From: Spirochaetaceae bacterium
GTDB taxonomy: Bacteria; Spirochaetota; Spirochaetia; DSM-27196; PWMO01
Length of the DNA stretch: 64,000 bases
NCBI GenBank assembly: GCA_007693325.1
Contig: REDW01000068.1
Coordinates: 1 to 64,000, forward strand
Direction of reading: 5' to 3'
The position numbers and the translations under genes are program-made. The notes beneath the pieces were generated by a model. That model searched no databases and was not told the origin of the DNA. It saw nothing but the letters and a program-made list of their open reading frames with translations. Shown piece by piece: positions 47,264 through 57,086 of the stretch. The first letter of the stretch is position 1, and the number at the start of each line of letters is the position of its first letter.

Positions 47264-49003
47264 ATGAGAAGTTTCGAGTGGTTCAAGATGCCCCACCGCG
47301 CAGCTGTTGTGTCGCTGATTGTGACCGCGTTGCTGGTATGTTTTGTTTCTCTGAGGGCTTCGCCCGAGGTTATCTGGAGCTATGTTCCCGGCGGAGAGCT
47401 CTCCGGTACGCCGGCGTATACGCGCGACGGACGGGTCGTATTTGCCGCCGAGGATCGCTGGCTCTACGCTCTTGATGCAGACGGCTCGCTGCAGTGGCGC
47501 TACGATTTACGCCGCGTGCCGCTGACGGCGCCGGCTGTTGGACGCGACGGCGTGGTGTATATCGGGCTGAATCCCGATAGAGTGGTGGCTGTGACACCGG
47601 CCGGCCGCCATCGTTGGACGGTGACTGGTTCCGGGCAGCCACGCGCAATCGTTGCGGCACCCGGCGGGACGGTCTACACGGTTTTCAATGGCGGAGAAGT
47701 AAGCGCGCGCACCACACAGGGTGGCCTGCTGTGGCGCCATTGGCTACCGCACAATCTCAGCGCGGACCCGGTGGTGACCGCTGACGGATCCCTGGCGGTA
47801 GCAACGCAGGACAATTCGGTTGCAGCGTTTACCCACCGCGGTATCAACAGCTGGGTGTACCGTCACAATCAGCGACTCAACGTTCTGGCTGCGCGAGAAG
47901 ACGGTATCCTGCTCGCCGGCGATATCAGCGGGGCCGTAGTGGCGCTTGACTCGTCTGGAACGCCGGCGTGGCGGAGCAGGGCGCTCGGGGCTTCGATCGT
48001 GGCGCTGCACGTGGATGATAACGCTGCCACTGTAGCCGTTAGCAGCGACGGATCCATAGCGCGGCTCTGTGCCGACGGTGCACTGCAGTGGACTGCCCGG
48101 CCGCCCGACGGCATCAGTGCGGTGGCGCTGTCCGGTGACGGCAATACTTACGCGGTAACGGCATACGGCAGGATATTGGTGCTGGACAGCCGGGCGAGAC
48201 TACTTACCGAAGAGACGAGCAGCAGGGGACAACCGTTGGCTCATGTAGCGCTGACGCCCGGCGGCCGTCTGCTGACCGGTGGGCGTGACTGGGTCGTGGA
48301 CCTGGTGGCTACCAGCGTGGCGCCAGCGCGACGGCACACAGATGTGCTCGGTCAGTGGTCCAACCTGCGCGGCGATTCCCGTGCAACCGGAGTTGCCCGC
48401 GGTTACCAGGGGCCTGCGGCCGCGGACTATGCCGATGTGCTGGACTACATCTATCTCAGTGAGCTTGTGCGCTCGGATGCGGTGGGTCAACGTGAGCGAG
48501 CCTTGCGGGACATCGAGGAGCGTGTGGCAGCTGGGCGCGTTGGCGGCAGTTATGCGTACGTGGTAGCTCTTCTGCTGCAGTTGGTGGAATCTTCGTCCGG
48601 CAGCGGCACAACGCCAACTGCCGCGGTACAGCCGGAAGAACGCGAGCGCGCGCTGCGGGTGCTGGCGGGCATTGCCGACGCAACGGTAAACAGCCGCATA
48701 GCGCGCGCACTTGGCGCTGAGCGCAGCAGCGAGGTGCGCGTTGCAATGCTGCAGACTCTGGGAGCGATTGCCGCTGATCCCGACGGTGATGCAGCGGCGG
48801 CGATTGACGCAGCAGTGCGCCGGCCGGGAGCCGGCAACCGTGAAGCCGCAGCGGCCGCCTGGGCGCTGTATCAGATCGCCCTCTTTAACCGTTATCCGGC
48901 TCGTCAGAAGGCGCAACAGACGCTTGCGTGGATAACGTCGGAGATCCGATTCTCGCATCAGACCAGAACGCAAGCCTCGAGCTATCTACGCGGTAGCGAG
49001 TAG
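47264..49003 (+). CDS. PQQ-like beta-propeller protein with C-terminal HEAT-like repeats
   Basis: Repeated DGRVVFAAEDRWLYALDADGSLQWRY / GVVYIGLNPDRVVAVTPAGRHRW blades; Ala-rich HEAT-like C-terminus (SEVRVAMLQTLGAIAADPDGDAAAAI). Confidence 0.78.
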   Translation: MRSFEWFKMPHRAAVVSLIVTALLVCFVSLRASPEVIWSYVPGGELSGTPAYTRDGRVVFAAEDRWLYALDADGSLQWRYDLRRVPLTAPAVGRDGVVYIGLNPDRVVAVTPAGRHRWTVTGSGQPRAIVAAPGGTVYTVFNGGEVSARTTQGGLLWRHWLPHNLSADPVVTADGSLAVATQDNSVAAFTHRGINSWVYRHNQRLNVLAAREDGILLAGDISGAVVALDSSGTPAWRSRALGASIVALHVDDNAATVAVSSDGSIARLCADGALQWTARPPDGISAVALSGDGNTYAVTAYGRILVLDSRARLLTEETSSRGQPLAHVALTPGGRLLTGGRDWVVDLVATSVAPARRHTDVLGQWSNLRGDSRATGVARGYQGPAAADYADVLDYIYLSELVRSDAVGQRERALRDIEERVAAGRVGGSYAYVVALLLQLVESSSGSGTTPTAAVQPEERERALRVLAGIADATVNSRIARALGAERSSEVRVAMLQTLGAIAADPDGDAAAAIDAAVRRPGAGNREAAAAAWALYQIALFNRYPARQKAQQTLAWITSEIRFSHQTRTQASSYLRGSE

Positions 49004-49043
49004 AAAACGGAAGCGCAGAGCGCTATACTGAAAGCGGGGGTGT

Positions 49044-50525
49044 GTGCAGATGAAAACGTTGATATCGGCTCTGCTGCTGTTTGTTGTGCCGCTGGCCCTC
49101 GTTGCGCTGGAAGTTGATCGCGAGGAGCTTGAGAGTCAGATTACCCGCGCGGTGGAGTTTCAGAATTACCAGGGACCGTACGAGCGGGTCGACACTATCG
49201 AGGCGATACGCAGCATTGGCGCCGCACTTGCAGCTGGACCTCGCGGCGCCGGCGAAACTGCAGACTACTTTGGTCGCTATCAGATGATTCATGCGGTGGA
49301 TCCCGAACAGCCGCAGGGGCTGGACGCCGATATCCTGGTGATACTCGATGGCGGGCGGGTTGATCATATCGACAATATACGTCGCATTCTGGGCGCGTAC
49401 CTCGAGCAGGCGTACCACTATTCTGCGAGCCAGGCGTGGCGCATCGCCGAGTTTGTAACAATCTACAATGCAATCTATCGTGGCGAGCTGGATTTCTTTG
49501 CAGGGCGCTACAAACCGGTTGTGATCGAAAACCTCAGCGCCGACAACGTCGGCATTGCCGTGCGCTACAGCGAATGGCCGGGAAAAACGCGGCTGGTTAC
49601 TCCTCTGAGCTCCGCGGCCGGGCCGGGGGAAATTGGTTCGGTTGACGCGCTGGCGCTCACCGATGAGCGGGTGGTGGAGGAGTTGCGCACGCGCCCCGAT
49701 ATGGCACTCGAGGAACGGCGTGAAATGGTCGACCTGGCAGAACGCGCAATTGAGGAACAGGAACAGCGCATCGAGCGCGAGGCGGAGCAGATTGCCGCAG
49801 AACGGGAAGCAGTCGAACGCGAACGTGAACAGATTGATCAAGAACGCGAGACCATTGGCGAGCAGGAGCTGGAAGAACGGGAGCGCACCATCGCCGAGCG
49901 CGAAGACGCGATCGCCGCGCGCGAAGAGGCGCTGGAGCGCGAGCGTGATGAGGTTGACACCCGCATAGATGAGGTGCGTGAGCGACGCGAAGAGATTGCC
50001 GAAGATACCCGCACGGTCATGGAGCGTGCACCGGCAGCTTTGGTGGATGATATCCGCGAGGTGCTCTTTGTCCAGACGCGTATGCGCGGCGGGCGCCCAT
50101 TGGGACAGCTGGTGATAATTGACGGAGAAACCGCTACGGTACTGCGCAGGTCCGAGCTCGATACGCTTACCAGCAGACGAGTCGAACGCTGGGCTAACGA
50201 TCATCTTGTGGTAGCGGAGCGCGACGGCGCGGCACGCCTGGTGCGGGTTGATAGCGCTTCGCTGCAGCCGTCCACGGTGGGATCTGCCGAGCTCTTTCCC
50301 GAGAGTGCGGTTGTGCCGCGCCCGGATCGCGGCGAGATTTTTGCGGTGGTACGCGACGGCGAGGGCTGGTACCTGGGGAAGTTCAACAGCAGCCTGGCGC
50401 TGTTGGAGCGGTCATCGGTGCGGGTTGACCCCTTTAGCTACATAGCGCCGGCTCAGGATGTGGTTTACGTGCAGCGTTCGGACGGTATTATCGTTGGCCT
50501 GTCATTGGACGATCTGAGTCAGTGA
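49044..50525 (+). CDS. P83/100 family protein (Borrelia P83/100-like)
   Basis: Signal peptide; VDREELESQITRAVEFQNYQGPYERVDTIEAIRSIGAALA; long Glu/Arg coiled coil (EEQEQRIEREAEQIAAEREAVERERE). Confidence 0.85.
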   Translation: MQMKTLISALLLFVVPLALVALEVDREELESQITRAVEFQNYQGPYERVDTIEAIRSIGAALAAGPRGAGETADYFGRYQMIHAVDPEQPQGLDADILVILDGGRVDHIDNIRRILGAYLEQAYHYSASQAWRIAEFVTIYNAIYRGELDFFAGRYKPVVIENLSADNVGIAVRYSEWPGKTRLVTPLSSAAGPGEIGSVDALALTDERVVEELRTRPDMALEERREMVDLAERAIEEQEQRIEREAEQIAAEREAVEREREQIDQERETIGEQELEERERTIAEREDAIAAREEALERERDEVDTRIDEVRERREEIAEDTRTVMERAPAALVDDIREVLFVQTRMRGGRPLGQLVIIDGETATVLRRSELDTLTSRRVERWANDHLVVAERDGAARLVRVDSASLQPSTVGSAELFPESAVVPRPDRGEIFAVVRDGEGWYLGKFNSSLALLERSSVRVDPFSYIAPAQDVVYVQRSDGIIVGLSLDDLSQ

Positions 50526-50541
50526 GCGCCAGCTCGAAGCT

Positions 50542-50982
50542 TCAGCGCGAGCGCGGCCGGCGCCGCCCGAAGAGCTTGCGAAAGAATGCAACGATTGAGT
50601 TCCAGAGCTTGCGCAATGCGCTTGGATGGCGCATCTTGTCCAGGCGCACGTATGCGTCGGCAAGCTCGTCGGTATTGAGATTCTTGCGGTGGATGTTCTC
50701 ATCGAGTTCGAGTTCGATCAGTTCCAGCTGATCGCTCTGGTCGACAATACGCGCGGGTATGGTCTCCCAGCCCAGTTGTCGGGCTGCCTCCAGGCGGCGG
50801 TGCCCGGCGATCAGTTCGTGCTGCGGCGTAATCACAATCGGGTTGAGCAGGCCGTGCTTGCGCAGGCTTTCGGATAACGGTGTCAAATCTCCCATCGCCT
50901 TGCGGACCCGCTTTCGAACCACTACGTTTTTCACATCAGCCTGTATAATCATGTCTTCCGCCCGTTCGGTTCGCTTATTCAT
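50542..50982 (-). CDS. Small ParB-like (ParB/Srx fold) protein with amphipathic basic C-terminal tail
   Basis: VRKAMGDLTPLSESLRKHGLLNPIVITPQHELIAGHRRLEAARQLGWETIPARIV; tail RKLWNSIVAFFRKLFGRRRPRSR. Confidence 0.83.
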   Translation of the reverse strand: MNKRTERAEDMIIQADVKNVVVRKRVRKAMGDLTPLSESLRKHGLLNPIVITPQHELIAGHRRLEAARQLGWETIPARIVDQSDQLELIELELDENIHRKNLNTDELADAYVRLDKMRHPSALRKLWNSIVAFFRKLFGRRRPRSR

Positions 50983-51011
50983 GCTACAGTCTTCGCCTTG
51001 CTCTGCCCGGT

Positions 51012-53585
51012 TTAATCCAGAAGCGGGTTACCCTCAAAGTCTTCGTCATCGTTGAACAGCGGAGGCAGCGTTGTCGATGCAGAATCATCGCTGTCCGCCG
51101 CAGCGTCCCGGCCGGAGGAAAGGTCGATGTTGAGGTCAAGATCTATCTGAAACGCGCGCGGCGACGGCGCAGATGAACTACTGAGCGAGTAGCTGCCGCT
51201 CTCGATGGTTGAACGCAGTCGGTCAACCAGAAGCGGCCGCTGTTCCTGGTCAAATTGCTGCATGCCGTCAAACTGACGCGGTTCGGTACCGGAGAGGAAG
51301 ATTTCACTGCGCGTGGTCCCGCGGTAATCTTCGGTCGGCAGCAGGCCTGAGCGAGAACTGACGGTTACTTCTGCAAGTCCCTCGCTGGGCCGCGCAAACT
51401 GGCGCGGCGGCAGCTCTGCGTGGATCTCCTTCATGTACCGTGCCCAGACGGGTCCGGCGGTTACCGCGCCGGTCTGGTTCCAACCCAGCGAGTTGCCGCC
51501 GCGGTCAAAGCCGTACCAGATAGCGGTGGTAACGTAGGGCGAGTAACCAACGGTCCATGCGTCGGCCCAGTTCTGGGTAGTGCCGGTCTTGCCGGCCATC
51601 GGGATGTCGCTGCGGAGACCGCCGGCCAGCCGCGTGGCTCCGGCCAATGTTCCGCGTTCTACCGCACTCTTGAGCATGTCGGTCATAATGTAAGCGGTCT
51701 GCGGCGAGACAATCTGGCTTTCAGCGCCGCGGCGCTGCTGTTCCAGGCGCAGGTCGCGTTCCGGCTCAAGTACAACGCGGCCGCTGCGGTCTTCAATGTA
51801 GCGGATTGCAACCGGAACAACCTCGCGACCCTGGTTGGCAAAGGCTGCAAAGCCGCGCGCCATTTCCAGCGGCGCTACGTCCACAATTCCCAGACCAACC
51901 GGATAGCGTCGGACCAGGTTACGGCGCGTGAAGTCAGGCTCCGCAATCCCGAGTAGAGCGCCGGAGGTGTTGAGTGCGGCGGTGAACCCGAGGCTATCGA
52001 GAATGCGCAGGCTTGGAACATTCATCGATCGCGACAGCGCGTCGCGCACCAGTACCGGACCGTGCCATTCGCCGCGGAAGTTGCGAGGTGTGTAGGGAGT
52101 GCCGTCGTCGTTCCAGAAGACCACCGGTGAGTCGTAGATCATGGTTGCCGGGGTGACGACCTTTTCTTCAATTGCCGCAGCGTAGTAAAGCGGCTTGAAC
52201 GCTGAGCCGGGCCGAACGGTAGCGTCGGCGGCACGGTTGAACTGATTGCGAGCTTCAAACTGGCTGCCGCCGATCATCGCAAGGATATGCCCGCTATCGT
52301 TATCGATAGTAATCATGGCTCCCTCAACGGTGGTGCGCTGCGCGCGCTGCGCCGATTGAGCCTGGGAAATACGCGAGGCGTGACGCAGCTCGTCCTGCTC
52401 GTCGGTGCCGAAAAGCAGAGCCAGGACATCGACCATCGGGTTGATCTGGTTGCGGTAATAGGCGGTGGCACTCTGGCGCCGCTTGGCGTCCGCAACCCGT
52501 ATCTCGGGAATATCGAAAGCCAGCGAGATCAGGTCGATTACCGGCACTAACGCATCACCCTGGGCTGCCTGCGTGGCCACGTTCTCACGAAATACCCGGT
52601 TAGCCTGCTGCAGACCGGCGCGGAAGTATCGTTCGGCTGCTGCCTGATAGTCGAGGTCGATGGTGGTATGAATAGTGAAGCCGTCGCGGTTTATGTCGAC
52701 ACTGCCAAGTAGCAGCTCGTTCTGCAGCTGGTAGCGCACGTACTCGCTGAAGTAGGGCGCACGGTCTTCACGTTCGAAAAACGCAGTGGAAGTACTGGCA
52801 CGGGTGAAATCGTAACCGGCCCAGTATTCGGCAAACGAGTAATCTGCTTCATCAGCGGTGATATAGCCGCGCGCCGCCATCTGATCCAGGATGCGTCGCT
52901 GCATCGCACGGGCCTCGTTGGGACGTCGAATAGGCGAATAGAGCGACGGATTGGCCAGCTGAATCACCAGCATGACCGACTCGGCCTCGCTCAGCTCACG
53001 CGCAGAGTGGCCAAAGAAGTGCTGTGCCGCGGCTTCAACCCCGTAGTTACCGTGCCCGAAGTACATGGTATTGAGATAGCGCTCCAGAATTTCGTGCTTG
53101 GTCCAGTGACGCTCGATCTGGAACGCCCACCATAGCTCGCGTAACTTGCGCGTAATCGAAAACTCGCTACGGTCGGCGTACAGATGCCCGGCAAGTTGCT
53201 GGGTAATGGTACTCCCGCCCGATACGTAGCGCCGCGTGAGCAGGTTGAATGCCGCGCGTGCGGTTCCAGCTATGCTGAAGCCGCTGTGTTCAAAGAACTG
53301 GCTGTCTTCGCGAGTTACCAGAGCGTAGATCAGATGGTTGGGCAGTTCATCGATCGATACCAGCTCGCGGCGCTCCTCGGAGAAGAACTGCGTAATCAGC
53401 CGGCCTTCGCGGTCGAGTACCTCTGACGGCAGTGCCTGAGCGCGCGTACCGAAGGTATCTATGTCGGGCGTATTGCGCACCGACGCCAGCGCCAGCCCGG
53501 TGCCAACACCGATAACAGCCGCGAGTACCGCGGCAACTGCAATTGAGATATGAAGAGCGACGCGTCGCTTATGACGGGAAACCAT
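51012..53585 (-). CDS. Bifunctional penicillin-binding protein 1A (GT51 plus transpeptidase)
   Basis: GT51 REDSQFFEHSGFS, GGSTITQQLAGHLY; TPase SAFK, SRSMN, GKTGTTQNWADAW. Confidence 0.95.
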   Translation of the reverse strand: MVSRHKRRVALHISIAVAAVLAAVIGVGTGLALASVRNTPDIDTFGTRAQALPSEVLDREGRLITQFFSEERRELVSIDELPNHLIYALVTREDSQFFEHSGFSIAGTARAAFNLLTRRYVSGGSTITQQLAGHLYADRSEFSITRKLRELWWAFQIERHWTKHEILERYLNTMYFGHGNYGVEAAAQHFFGHSARELSEAESVMLVIQLANPSLYSPIRRPNEARAMQRRILDQMAARGYITADEADYSFAEYWAGYDFTRASTSTAFFEREDRAPYFSEYVRYQLQNELLLGSVDINRDGFTIHTTIDLDYQAAAERYFRAGLQQANRVFRENVATQAAQGDALVPVIDLISLAFDIPEIRVADAKRRQSATAYYRNQINPMVDVLALLFGTDEQDELRHASRISQAQSAQRAQRTTVEGAMITIDNDSGHILAMIGGSQFEARNQFNRAADATVRPGSAFKPLYYAAAIEEKVVTPATMIYDSPVVFWNDDGTPYTPRNFRGEWHGPVLVRDALSRSMNVPSLRILDSLGFTAALNTSGALLGIAEPDFTRRNLVRRYPVGLGIVDVAPLEMARGFAAFANQGREVVPVAIRYIEDRSGRVVLEPERDLRLEQQRRGAESQIVSPQTAYIMTDMLKSAVERGTLAGATRLAGGLRSDIPMAGKTGTTQNWADAWTVGYSPYVTTAIWYGFDRGGNSLGWNQTGAVTAGPVWARYMKEIHAELPPRQFARPSEGLAEVTVSSRSGLLPTEDYRGTTRSEIFLSGTEPRQFDGMQQFDQEQRPLLVDRLRSTIESGSYSLSSSSAPSPRAFQIDLDLNIDLSSGRDAAADSDDSASTTLPPLFNDDEDFEGNPLLD

Positions 53586-53593
53586 ATAGAAAT

Positions 53594-53622
53594 AGGGTAC
53601 GTATGAGCATTTGCTTTGTCAA
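53594..53622 (-). promoter_or_regulatory. Putative sigma70 promoter for the PBP1A gene
   Basis: Minus strand TTGACA (53622-53617), 17-bp spacer, TACCCT (53599-53594). The -35 is perfect, the -10 weak. Confidence 0.35.
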
Positions 53623-53659
53623 GTCTTGCTTACCATCCCCAGGCTTCGTGGCAGTTATC

Positions 53660-53692
53660 AAAAAAAGAGGGCCGGCTCTGCAGAACCGGCCC
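53660..53692 (-). terminator. Rho-independent terminator of the PHP-Mla-envelope operon
   Basis: Minus strand GGGCCGGttctgcagagCCGGCCC hairpin followed by CTCTTTTTT, 88 bp past the last gene of the operon. Confidence 0.82.
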
Positions 53693-53779
53693 AGATGGTC
53701 ATCGGTACGATATAGTAAACTGGGAGGGGAACTATACCAGTAACCGACAATCCTATTATCGTCTCACGACGAGTTTTAT

Positions 53780-54787
53780 TTAGTTTTCTTCGATCAAAAT
53801 ATCCAGGCCGAGCGAAATATCGTAGTTCTTCTTGGGCTCGACCACCAGGCGGCGACTGATAGAGTAATTGCCGAGGCGGAACAGCACGCTGTGTTCACCC
53901 GGAGGCAACGTGAACTCGTTCTCCTCGTACGCCACCGATTCTCCGTTGACAAAGAGCTCGGCCCCGGCCGGTGCCTCAAAACGTATCGATGACCGCGGTT
54001 CGCGCAGGCGCAACGCTATCTGAGCCACACGTCCGCGTTCAACGCCGAAGGTCAGCTGCTCGTGCTCGTAGCGCTCGGACTCCAGCCCGATGCGGTAGAG
54101 CCCAGGCGGCATCAATTGCTGCTCTTCGCTGTATACCAGTGTATCGCCATTCAGCCGTAAAGTAAACTCGTCGACCGATTGCGCCTGCGGCGCCACAGGT
54201 TGCCCTTCGGGATCGAGGATCACGAGCTGAAACGCACCCAGGTTGAGCAGAACCGGTTCGACGCGGATGGAGAAGCGCGCCGAAGCCGTTTCGTTTGTGA
54301 TTCCCTTACTGATGGGCAGCAGCGTCACCGCCATCGGGAACGCGTCGGCGGGAACCGGCGATGTCACGTAGGTATCCGCGGTACCGCGGAAGTCGTGGTC
54401 CGTCTGCAGCGGAACGGTAACGAAGAAGCGTGCCGCATTGGGAATCGGCAGAAAGAAAACCCTGTCGGCGCGCAGTGACATCAGCCGCGGTTCGGGGCGC
54501 GGCGAGAGATTTCGGTAGAGGTAGAGTCCGAGAGCCCCGGGGTGAAGGCGCGCGCCGCGCGGGACGTGGAACTCGAGTCGAACACCTTGCACAAAACGGG
54601 GGTCAGAGCCGAGCCGAAGTACGGCAATCTCTTCCATGCCGATCTCAACGTGATACGGCTCGTTGCGTGCATCGTCCGACTGCTCTGCGATAATGACGCT
54701 GCCACGAATCTGTTCCGCGTTCTGTGCGTCAGCGACGAGGGCGGTGAGAAGATAAACTGCAAACGCCAGCGTGGAGAATCGTCTCAT
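53780..54787 (-). CDS. Secreted protein with C-terminal PEGA-like domain
   Basis: Signal peptide MRRFSTLAFAVYLLTALVADAQ; SIRFEAPAGAELFVNGESVAYEENEFTLPPGEHSVLFRLGNYSISRRLVVEPKKNYDISL. Confidence 0.72.
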   Translation of the reverse strand: MRRFSTLAFAVYLLTALVADAQNAEQIRGSVIIAEQSDDARNEPYHVEIGMEEIAVLRLGSDPRFVQGVRLEFHVPRGARLHPGALGLYLYRNLSPRPEPRLMSLRADRVFFLPIPNAARFFVTVPLQTDHDFRGTADTYVTSPVPADAFPMAVTLLPISKGITNETASARFSIRVEPVLLNLGAFQLVILDPEGQPVAPQAQSVDEFTLRLNGDTLVYSEEQQLMPPGLYRIGLESERYEHEQLTFGVERGRVAQIALRLREPRSSIRFEAPAGAELFVNGESVAYEENEFTLPPGEHSVLFRLGNYSISRRLVVEPKKNYDISLGLDILIEEN

Positions 54788-55722
54788 CGTCGTAAGCCGG
54801 GCATATGCCGTGCCGGGTCTCGAGTCTCTCCGTTCAACCGTATCTCGAAGTGCAGGTGTGGCCCGGTTGACAGGCCGGAACTGCCTACGGTGCCTATAAT
54901 CATACCTGAACTGACGCTATCGTTCAACCGCACGTCTATCTGGTCCAGATGACCGTAGAATGTCTGAAAACCGCCGCTGTGGTTGAGAAGCACAAAGTTG
55001 CCGTAGATCGGATCGTATCCGATCGCTTCCACCTGCCCCTCGCGCGAGGCGTGCACGGCGGTTCCTTGCGGTGCCGCAAAGTCGACTCCGGCATGAAAGG
55101 CGCGCCTGTTGGTCAAAGGGCTGATACGATAGCCGTAGTGCGACGATATGCGTATGTTGCGTACCGGTCGGCGGAACAGGATGTTCAGAAACGCCAGGCG
55201 TTCGACACGGTCAAAGTCCTGAGCGGCGTAGAACCGAAAACGCTCGGTGCCGTCGGCGGTCTGGAGCACTAGCTCGGTGTAATCGTCGTCTGAGCGTTCA
55301 CCGCTGACGCGCATTTCGTGAATCAGCTGCTCCAGATCCGAGTGCGGAACTTCGGCAACAAATATACCCGGCTGGGACGGAATCAGGAGGTACTCGGTAT
55401 CGGGTGGAATTTCGTTCTGCGGCAAGCGGTTGATCGTTGCGAGGGTGCTGTAGGAAAGGCTGAAACGCGCTGCCAGTTCAATCAGCGTTGCGCCCGCATC
55501 CGCAGCGTAGCGGTAGAGCTGCAACTGTGGCAGCTCTCGATCGGCGCTGCGGCGCAAGTGGAACTCGCGGATACTCTCCTGATGCTGACGATACAGCGGG
55601 TCACTGTGATGAGCGCGTTCGATGAGTGGGTAATCCGAAGAGTGGGCGGACAGCGGAAGCAGTGCAGCGGATATGAGCACCGAGCACAGTACGATTGCCC
55701 TTAGGTCAGCTGCTATCCGCAT
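54784..55722 (-). CDS. LysM-like plus M23 metallopeptidase (intact Zn site)
   Basis: LysM-like GATLIELAARFSLSYSTLATINRLP; M23 HYGYRISPLTNRRAFHAGVDFAAP, FYGHLDQI, GPHLHFEIRL. Confidence 0.92.
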   Translation of the reverse strand: MRIAADLRAIVLCSVLISAALLPLSAHSSDYPLIERAHHSDPLYRQHQESIREFHLRRSADRELPQLQLYRYAADAGATLIELAARFSLSYSTLATINRLPQNEIPPDTEYLLIPSQPGIFVAEVPHSDLEQLIHEMRVSGERSDDDYTELVLQTADGTERFRFYAAQDFDRVERLAFLNILFRRPVRNIRISSHYGYRISPLTNRRAFHAGVDFAAPQGTAVHASREGQVEAIGYDPIYGNFVLLNHSGGFQTFYGHLDQIDVRLNDSVSSGMIIGTVGSSGLSTGPHLHFEIRLNGETRDPARHMPGLRR

Positions 55723-56167
55723 CCGTCCGCTGTATGCGTCCTGCCGGCATACCGATAGTCAGCAGCAGGACTATGCCGGCCACGACCGCCGCCGCATAGC
55801 GCGCGTTTGCCGCAAGAACCGCGGTCAGGTACGCAAGCGCGAGTACCAACAAGACCATTGCTGCCGCGCGCGCGCGTCGTACGATCATCCCTCGCGGAAG
55901 CTCTTCGTGACGTACCGCTTCGAGCAGGGCCCGGACCCGCTTGTACGCCAGCAGTCCCAGCAAGCCGATCAGCCCCGCGCTTATCAATGCGGTGTAGATA
56001 TCGCGTGCGCGCGTAGCCAGAAACCACAACGGATAAACGCCGGCTACCGCTATCGCGACTGTGGCCGCCAGCACGGCCGCCACGGTAGCTACGGCACGCA
56101 CAACAGCGCCGTAGCCGCGTACGAGCCGCGAAGCGCTGCGGCGCAGCTGCGCGGAGAAGCTACTCAT
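55706..56167 (-). CDS. Hypothetical membrane protein (several TM segments)
   Basis: MSSFSAQLRRSASRLVRGYGAVVRAVATVAAVLAATVAIAVAGVYPLWFLATRARDIYTALISAGLIGLLGLLAY...; overlaps both neighbours. Confidence 0.62.
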   Translation of the reverse strand: MSSFSAQLRRSASRLVRGYGAVVRAVATVAAVLAATVAIAVAGVYPLWFLATRARDIYTALISAGLIGLLGLLAYKRVRALLEAVRHEELPRGMIVRRARAAAMVLLVLALAYLTAVLAANARYAAAVVAGIVLLLTIGMPAGRIQRTDADSS

Positions 56168-57086
56168 ACGCCTCCCGTCGTATCCGGTAGTAGTCCGCGA
56201 GCTCGCTGTCATCCTGCATCAGCGAGATCTCCTGCAATCGATCGAGCATTGCGGCTGCCTGGGCGTGCAGGCGCAGCGCGGAGTAGACGTGGTAGGCACG
56301 CCGCGAATAGTCGTGAGCCGTCTGCATTTCACCCATCCGCAGGTAAACCTGGCCGATTGCCGCCAGATCCTGTGCGATGCCGGTAGAGTTTTCCATGCGC
56401 TTATCGTACTCCAGCGCCTGCTGAGCGTACTCGAGAGCCCGCTGCTGATTGCCGGCGCGCGATTCAATGGCGGCCAGCAGATAGAAGTTGGCCGCCATCT
56501 CCTCGAAGCGCCGTGCGTCCTGGTTTATCGCCAGCGCCTGCTCGGTCAGGCGGCGCGCCTCGCGCTCGTTTGACTGGCGGTGCTCGAGTCCGGCCATGTT
56601 GTGGTACAGAATTGCCGCCTCCAGGGAGTCTTCCGCGCGGCGCAACTGCTCGATTCCCCGGCTGAAATGCAAACGCGCCAGGGCGTTGTCTCCTCGCTGC
56701 AGCGCCAGCTCTCCCAGGTTGTTGTAGCTCTGCAGCCGAAGCTGGCGCGAATCTTCGCTGCGGGCAATCTGGTAGGCGGCGTCGAAATGAACCTGGGCGC
56801 TGTCGTAGGCCCCAACGGTCAGGTAGACGCGACCAATCGAGTTGTGGCTGCGTGCAGCGCCGGGCAGATGGTCTACCGAGAGGTTTTCGCGCAGTGACAT
56901 CTCGAAGAACTGCAGCGCTTGCGGGTACTGTCCGCGGGCGAAGTAGTTGTTGCCGTAGCCGGCAAGCTGCGCGGCGCGGTTCTGCGCATCGACTATCTGG
57001 TCGGGCGGCTCGGGGACCGATGAGCATCCCCACAGTAGTAGCGCGAGCAGCGCCGACAGCAACGCATTTCTAGAAGCCGTCATCAC
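56160..57086 (-). CDS. TPR-repeat lipoprotein
   Basis: Lipobox LLALLLWGCSS; successive TPRs (AAQLAGYGNNYFARGQYPQALQFFEMSL; NLGELALQRGDNALARLHFSRGI). Confidence 0.82.
   Translation of the reverse strand: MMTASRNALLSALLALLLWGCSSVPEPPDQIVDAQNRAAQLAGYGNNYFARGQYPQALQFFEMSLRENLSVDHLPGAARSHNSIGRVYLTVGAYDSAQVHFDAAYQIARSEDSRQLRLQSYNNLGELALQRGDNALARLHFSRGIEQLRRAEDSLEAAILYHNMAGLEHRQSNEREARRLTEQALAINQDARRFEEMAANFYLLAAIESRAGNQQRALEYAQQALEYDKRMENSTGIAQDLAAIGQVYLRMGEMQTAHDYSRRAYHVYSALRLHAQAAAMLDRLQEISLMQDDSELADYYRIRREAYE

Noticed and set aside
53709-53741. TATAGT...ACTATA short inverted repeat upstream of the PBP1A gene
   Set aside because: Only 6-bp AT-rich arms with a long spacer; likely chance.
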